Shown here piece by piece: positions 5,377 through 8,027 of a DNA stretch of 8,027 bases. The stretch's first letter is position 1; the number at the start of each line of letters is the position of its first letter. The DNA lies in the NCBI GenBank assembly GCA_947305045.1, contig CAMZCW010000100.1, positions 1-8,027 on the forward strand, in the 5' to 3' direction. The notes under the pieces were generated by a model that did not search any database, was not told where the DNA came from, and worked only from the letters and a program-made list of their open reading frames with translations. The position numbers were made by a program, and so were the translations under genes. This stretch comes from an uncultured Bacteroidales bacterium (GTDB lineage: Bacteria; Bacteroidota; Bacteroidia; Bacteroidales; UBA932).

Positions 5377-6287
5377 CGGGACGTATTAGTATGTGTCACC
5401 CTGCGGGTTTGAATGAGGACGGAAATGATGATTAAGGCTATTCCCAGCCAGAAAGAGAAGTTTACTTCCTGGAGCTCGCCGAAAAGGATGGCGGCAAAGG
5501 CAATGCTGTAGACGGGTTCCAAGTTATAGGCCAGGTTCACAGTAAAGGCCGATAGTGAGCGCAGCGCCTGTAATTGGAACAGGAACGGCAGCACGGTAAA
5601 GACGGAACCCAGAAGCAGCAGCCACAGGATATCGGCCTTTTGGGGGATGATTTCGGCCAGGGGAAGGAACGGGACCAGCAGCGACAGGCAGAAGACACCG
5701 CCGATTAGCTCGTACAGCAACATAGTGGCGCTGTCTTCCCCTGTTTCCGTGGCTACATTTATATTGAGAAGCGAGAACAACGAGTATAGTGCCGCAGACA
5801 GGAGTCCCAGTGCAATTCCCAGCCGGTATCGGATGTCCAGGCTGAAGATGAGCAGCACGCCGGAAATGGCAATGAAACTGATAAGGACTTCTATCCACGA
5901 AATGCGTTTCCGGTTGATAAGCGGATCCAGCAGCGCGGTAAAGAAACAGGAAGTTGCAATGCAGGCAACGCCGATGGACACGTTGGAAGCCTGAATACTG
6001 GCGAAGAAAGCTACCCAGTGAAGGGCCAGGATACCGCCACATCCGGCAATCTTGGCGAAAGCAAGCCATCCCACTTTGTGCAAGCGCCCCATAAGCGCCA
6101 GGAGAATGGCCAGCACGGCCACGCTCACCATGATGCGATACCACACAAGGGGCAGGCCTCCGAGAGAAATCAGTCTCCCGAAGATGCCTGTCCAACCGGC
6201 CAGAAACACGGCCGTATGGAGCAGAATAAGTGTCTTGGTGTCCTTGCTACTCAATGTTAAGGATATCCTGTGAAACAATAATCTCAT
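5373..6287 (-). CDS. DMT-superfamily transporter with two EamA domains, 304 aa
   Basis: A ten-segment membrane protein made of two EamA repeats (about 20-150 and 155-297). The first contains LILLHTAVFLAGWTGIFGRL and the typical ALHWVAFFASIQASNVS; the second contains NLAYNLEPVYSIAFAAILFGE, the conserved EamA signature of the second half. Members export amino acids or other small metabolites, but the substrate cannot be inferred here. ATG 6285-6287 would overlap the upstream SDR gene by 41 bases. A TTG at 6252-6254 gives MSSKDTKTLILLH, the short N-terminus usual for this family, and reduces the overlap to 8 bases; I consider TTG the likelier start. The gene is in an operon with the SDR gene upstream and is coupled by ATGA to the exported-protein fragment downstream. 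Confidence 0.9.
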   Translation of the reverse strand: MRLLFHRISLTLSSKDTKTLILLHTAVFLAGWTGIFGRLISLGGLPLVWYRIMVSVAVLAILLALMGRLHKVGWLAFAKIAGCGGILALHWVAFFASIQASNVSIGVACIATSCFFTALLDPLINRKRISWIEVLISFIAISGVLLIFSLDIRYRLGIALGLLSAALYSLFSLLNINVATETGEDSATMLLYELIGGVFCLSLLVPFLPLAEIIPQKADILWLLLLGSVFTVLPFLFQLQALRSLSAFTVNLAYNLEPVYSIAFAAILFGELQEVNFSFWLGIALIIISVLIQTRRVTHTNTSR

Positions 6288-6888
6288 TGCCTTTGCGGCC
6301 GGACTTGGCGAGGCGGACCATAGCGACGGCGACAGCCTCGGTTTGCATAGGAGTGTATTGGCGCATCAGGCCGATGGCGTTGAAAGCCTTCAAAGCCCAA
6401 ACGCCAACCTTTTCGCCGAAGCGGTCACTTCCCTTTCGGATAAGGGACGGCGGTCTGAGAATGAAGCAGGCGGGGAAACCGAGCTTTTGCACGGCATCGT
6501 CAAGGGCGCCCTTCATCTTGGTATAGAAAACCTTGGATTTAGCGTTGGCGCCCACAGAAGACACCAACACATATACAAGCACACCATTCTCACGAGCAGT
6601 CTTTGCGGCATTATACTGATAGGTGTAATCCACCTTCCATTGAGCGTCCTGGCTGCCGGCGGCCTTAATGGTGGTGCCTAGCGTAGAGAACAGGACATCC
6701 CCTGTGAGCTTATCGGCCCACTGCTCCGGATGATCGAAATCCACCACGTGTGCAACGAGTTTAGCCGAAGGAATCTTCACTTCCCTGCGGACAAAGATAT
6801 CCACGCGGTCGAAGGTGTCGTCATGGATCAGTTGCTCTACCAAGTCTTTGCCGATGGCGCCCGTTGCGCCGAGAACTAATGCTTTCAT
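6247..6888 (-). CDS. NAD(P)-binding atypical SDR protein (YraR/HTATIP2-like), 213 aa
   Basis: The protein opens with the Rossmann nucleotide-binding motif GATGAIG (7-13) at the end of the first strand. It carries the family signature STLGTTIKAAGSQ (68-80), then LVSSVGANAKS (108-118) and FYTKMKG (121-127), which supply the Ser, Tyr122 and Lys126 of an SDR-type YxxxK site, and a RPPSL segment (145-149). This pattern fits the NAD(P)H-binding YraR/HTATIP2 group of atypical short-chain dehydrogenases; the substrate is unknown. I chose ATG 6886-6888 because it places the glycine motif seven residues from the start. An in-frame ATG at 6957 adds 23 residues that would overlap the divergent HARE-HTH gene. 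It is the first gene of the minus-strand operon with the EamA transporter. Confidence 0.88.
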   Translation of the reverse strand: MKALVLGATGAIGKDLVEQLIHDDTFDRVDIFVRREVKIPSAKLVAHVVDFDHPEQWADKLTGDVLFSTLGTTIKAAGSQDAQWKVDYTYQYNAAKTARENGVLVYVLVSSVGANAKSKVFYTKMKGALDDAVQKLGFPACFILRPPSLIRKGSDRFGEKVGVWALKAFNAIGLMRQYTPMQTEAVAVAMVRLAKSGRKGNEIIVSQDILNIE

Positions 6889-6893
6889 AGCCA

Positions 6894-6901
6894 CAAAGAT
6901 A
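6894..6901 (-). promoter_or_regulatory. -7 element candidate for the SDR-transporter operon
   Basis: TATCTTTG on the minus strand matches the Bacteroidetes -7 consensus TAnnTTTG and is identical to the element before the vWA gene. No good TTTG lies 19-21 bases upstream. Only 5 bases separate it from ATG 6888, so transcription would start at or next to the start codon, that is, an essentially leaderless mRNA. Confidence 0.35.
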
Positions 6902-6937
6902 ATGGAAATGGCGGAGAAAAGTAGTATATTCGCACCA

Positions 6938-7147
6938 ATGAAAATCGAAGAAGCCATGGTGTACCTGCTGGCGACAAGTCAGCACGAAATGAAGACCGAG
7001 CAGATTGCCAGGGAGCTGGAGCTGCGCGGGCTTGTACCAAGGCGTGCCGGGCGACCTCCCCTGGATGGCCGTGTGATTGCTGCTATTGTTTTCAAGCACC
7101 CGGAGGTGTTCTGCTTCAATGAGGGAAGAGTGCGGCTGTTGATGTAA
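6938..7147 (+). CDS. Stand-alone HARE-HTH-like winged-helix protein, 69 aa
   Basis: ATG 6938 gives a 69-residue protein whose layout fits the HARE-HTH domain (the fold of the RNA polymerase delta subunit and of some restriction enzymes): a first helix AMVYLLATSQ, then MKTEQIARELELRGLV, then the Pro-rich turn GRPPLDGRVIAAIVFKHPEVF as recognition region, and a closing wing CFNEGRVRLL. It has no partner domain, so it is a minimal DNA- or protein-binding module. An upstream in-frame ATG at 6815 would extend the frame through the SDR gene on the other strand and is not credible. It is divergent from the SDR gene with 49 bases between starts, and tail to tail with the nucleotidase remnant (9 bases between stops). 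A weak -7 element (TATATTCG, 6925-6932) sits 5 bases upstream. Domain call is moderate; function unknown. Confidence 0.68.
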   Translation: MKIEEAMVYLLATSQHEMKTEQIARELELRGLVPRRAGRPPLDGRVIAAIVFKHPEVFCFNEGRVRLLM

Positions 7148-7156
7148 TTCAGAGTC

Positions 7157-7529
7157 TCAGCACTCAAGCTCATTTAGAACGGCATTCCAGTCGGGGAATT
7201 CGGGGCTACCGAAGTGAATCCACTTGCCGAGGAAACTATGGGTGCCGTGTTTGTCACGGTCGTCAATAAGGTATGCTCCTCTTAAACGTTCCTTGTGGTG
7301 GCACAGGATGAGACGCTTGGTAAAATATGGGTCCATATACTGCTTGACCCAGTTCAGTTTGTCAGACCATGCGGAAGGGTTGTCCCAAGGGGCCGTGGAG
7401 AGAAATATGGACATCATACTTCTCGCGAAGCTTATTGACGGCATCGATGGCGCCGGAAAGGTCGGCTTTATAGGTGGATTTGGGAGCGGTGTAAAGACGG
7501 CCGAACTGGAATTTCTGAATCTTTTGCAT
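7157..7529 (-). pseudogene. Broken 5'(3')-deoxyribonucleotidase (NT5C type): N-terminus lost and +1 frameshift
   Basis: Two adjoining minus-strand frames encode one protein. From ATG 7527-7529 the first reads to GAIDAVNKLREKYDVHI (ending 7404); the second continues LSTAPWDNPSAWSDKLNWVK and includes LCHHKE, LIDDR and HFGSPEFPDWNAVL, stopping at 7157. These are the conserved C-terminal motifs of NT5C-type nucleotidases, HAD-fold phosphatases that dephosphorylate (deoxy)nucleoside monophosphates; LIDDR carries the acidic metal ligands. The frames join if one T of the run at 7403-7405 is removed. The family's N-terminal DMDGVL, with the nucleophilic aspartate, is absent: the first 24 or so residues are unrelated and an in-frame TAA lies five codons upstream of the ATG. 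The product should be inactive even without the frameshift. The frameshift alone could be a sequencing error; the missing N-terminus could not. Confidence 0.8.
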
Positions 7530-7638
7530 ATCGAAACTGAATTAGTGACGATATACTATAGAATCAAATGGCAAAAAATTCAAAAAAACTTGCAAACTTG
7601 TCACCGCGGAAATCATAGCGCTTCAAGGGCTCTTGTCT

Positions 7639-8027
7639 TTATTTAAGGTCCCCATTCGCTTCTATACAGAAGACGGCATAAAGGGGAACAGCCTTGATTC
7701 CGTTTGCAAACCCGAAATTCTTGCCGGAGATTCTGTAGGCGTAAGGGCAATTGTAGGTCTTTTTGAAATTGTTCAGGCTGATAGCATCCACCTTCTTACC
7801 CTTTTTGACTTCCACGGGTATCACGTTCATCCCGTCTTGCAGGATGAATTCAACTTCCTGTGTATTGTCGTTCTTCCAATAACGGAGTGTTATGCCATTG
7901 GCTGCAAGTGCCTGGCCCACATAGTTTTCAGCGACAGACCCGAGGAATGTATTGTCGGTCTCTATAGCGTTCAGCAGCATCTGAACCGGCATCTGCGTCT
8001 TGGTATTCAGAAGTCCCACGTCGGACA
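7639..8027 (-). CDS. C-terminal part of a DUF4143 ATP-binding protein (5' end off window)
   Basis: The frame is open to the right window edge and begins SDVGLLNTK, the conserved start of the DUF4143 domain, so the gene continues beyond 8027; the GTG at 8017-8019 is only an internal valine. The visible part contains SVAENYVGQALAANG, a YWKND strand, and EVEFIL...VIPVEVKKGKK, which resembles the PD-(D/E)XK nuclease core (here EVEF instead of the commoner EVDF). The N-terminal AAA+ ATPase half must lie upstream, outside the window. These ATPases are frequent in Bacteroidetes and of unclear function. It is a different family from the DUF234 ATPase at 2290-3609, although both pair a P-loop ATPase with a nuclease-like tail. 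Confidence 0.85.
   Translation of the reverse strand, partial: SDVGLLNTKTQMPVQMLLNAIETDNTFLGSVAENYVGQALAANGITLRYWKNDNTQEVEFILQDGMNVIPVEVKKGKKVDAISLNNFKKTYNCPYAYRISGKNFGFANGIKAVPLYAVFCIEANGDLK

Noticed and set aside
6889..6957. N-terminal 23-residue extension of the SDR protein from ATG 6957
   Set aside because: The hydrophobic extension would overlap the start of the divergent HARE-HTH gene and would move the Rossmann motif away from its usual position.
7530..7638. Direct repeat AAACTTG and weak promoter-like pair (CAAA 7565-7568, CTGAATTA 7537-7544) between the nucleotidase remnant and the DUF4143 gene
   Set aside because: The -7 match is poor and the repeat short and A/T rich, so neither is convincing in this 109-base gap.

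Overview
The window reads as chromosomal DNA of a Bacteroidetes bacterium, most likely an uncultured gut or rumen Bacteroidales. Three things support this: promoter-like pairs matching the Bacteroidetes consensus (TTTG, about 19-21 bases, TAnnTTTG); A-rich leaders without clear Shine-Dalgarno sites; and a gene content (YccF, NUDIX with winged helix, ATPases of the DUF234 and DUF4143 types, a sialidase-like lipoprotein) typical of that group. The taxonomic call is inference. No rRNA, tRNA, CRISPR array or insertion sequence was seen, and no gap between genes exceeds about 190 bases.

Left part (1-2247). A minus-strand pair, NUDIX/winged-helix protein then YccF, is divergent from a plus-strand pair, a vWA-domain protein and the relic of an ADP-ribosylglycohydrolase. 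The shared 137-base intergenic region holds face-to-face promoter candidates and several repeats that could be operators. NUDIX regulators of this type sense ADP-ribose or related nucleotides and ADP-ribosylglycohydrolases release ADP-ribose, so the locus may be a small ADP-ribose-linked module that has lost its hydrolase.

Middle (2290-5376). A minus-strand ATPase of the PF01637/DUF234 type is followed by a GC-rich minus-strand region encoding a sialidase-like beta-propeller lipoprotein. The lipoprotein gene sits between a 5' fragment with a signal peptide (start coupled to the upstream transporter by an ATGA overlap) and a startless 78-codon 3' fragment. The two fragments may be halves of one exported protein interrupted by the lipoprotein gene. 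The present reading frame runs uninterrupted from the 5' fragment through the lipoprotein and then out of frame into the 3' fragment.

Right part (5373-8027). A minus-strand operon encodes an atypical SDR protein and an EamA transporter. A 69-residue HARE-HTH-like protein diverges from it. Then come a broken 5'(3')-deoxyribonucleotidase (catalytic N-terminus lost, single-base frameshift) and the C-terminal part of a DUF4143 ATPase running off the window.

The main theme is gene decay and rearrangement: at least three loci are remnants, two of them beside intact partners. If the sequence comes from a metagenome, mis-assembly or base errors could mimic part of this.
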